A stretch of 5,361 nt of DNA, from NCBI GenBank assembly GCA_902766585.1, contig CACXDV010000170.1:1-5361 (forward strand). The letters run 5' to 3'. Positions 5,318 through 5,361 of this stretch are shown in pieces. The notes beneath the pieces were generated by a model. The model saw only the letters and a list, made by a program, of their open reading frames with translations, made no database searches and had not been told where the DNA came from. Source of the DNA: an uncultured Ruminococcus sp. Its GTDB lineage: Bacteria; Bacillota; Clostridia; Oscillospirales; Acutalibacteraceae. Positions within the stretch are counted from its first letter, which is position 1. Each line of letters starts with the position of its first letter. The translations under genes and the position numbers were made by a program.

Positions 5318-5361
5318 ATGCTGAGAACATATCAGCCCAAGAAGCTCCATAGAAAGAAGGA
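5318..5361 (+). CDS. rpmH: Ribosomal protein bL34, N-terminal part (cut by the right edge)
   Basis: Only 14 codons are visible: MLRTYQPKKLHRKK. This matches the N-terminus of the small basic 50S protein L34 (pattern M-x-R-T-[FY]-Q-P-x), which sits divergently upstream of dnaA in most bacteria. The ATG at 5318-5320 follows a strong AAAGGAGG (5303-5310) at 7 nt. It is driven by the promoter at 5239-5268. Beyond the edge rnpA would be expected next, but it is not visible. Confidence 0.93.
   Translation, partial: MLRTYQPKKLHRKK

Overview
The window is the chromosomal replication-origin neighbourhood of a low-to-moderate GC Firmicute, most likely a clostridial relative of Ruminococcus (Oscillospiraceae). 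I base this on gene order (rpmH | dnaA-dnaN-S4 protein-recF-remB), on the RemB (DUF370) and RecF-linked S4 proteins typical of Firmicutes, and on the form of the L34 N-terminus. The genus is a guess from memory of protein style; the class-level placement is firmer.

Layout, right to left because the main operon is on the minus strand. At 5318-5361 the start of rpmH (ribosomal protein L34) runs off the right edge on the plus strand, behind a near-ideal sigma-A promoter. A 431-bp divergent intergenic region (4887-5317) separates it from dnaA and holds the dnaA promoter, whose -35 box is covered by a DnaA-box-like 9-mer. dnaA (3573-4886) is followed by a 299-bp gap (3274-3572) that I interpret as the working part of oriC. 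This gap holds a cluster of about ten DnaA-box-like 9-mers built on TTTTCAACA, a DnaA-trio array, and a dnaN promoter overlapping that array. Then come dnaN (2173-3273), a small S4-domain RNA-binding protein (1958-2176), recF (839-1957, GTG start) and remB (562-813), tightly packed with overlaps or gaps of 0-25 bp. Last is the 5' part of an unrecognised gene (1-548) for a membrane protein with a CXXC-x19-CXXC N-terminus, truncated by the left edge.

Functionally, DnaA binds the box cluster and opens DNA at the trio element. DnaN is the sliding clamp for the polymerase loaded there, and RecF handles gap repair and fork restart. The S4 protein and RemB are small conserved passengers of this operon, and rpmH starts the divergent ribosomal/RNase P operon.

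I see no mobile element, CRISPR array, tRNA or rRNA, and nothing that would count as a wholly new system. The interesting content is regulatory: a shifted DnaA-box consensus, a B. subtilis-style unwinding element, and promoters superimposed on origin elements.
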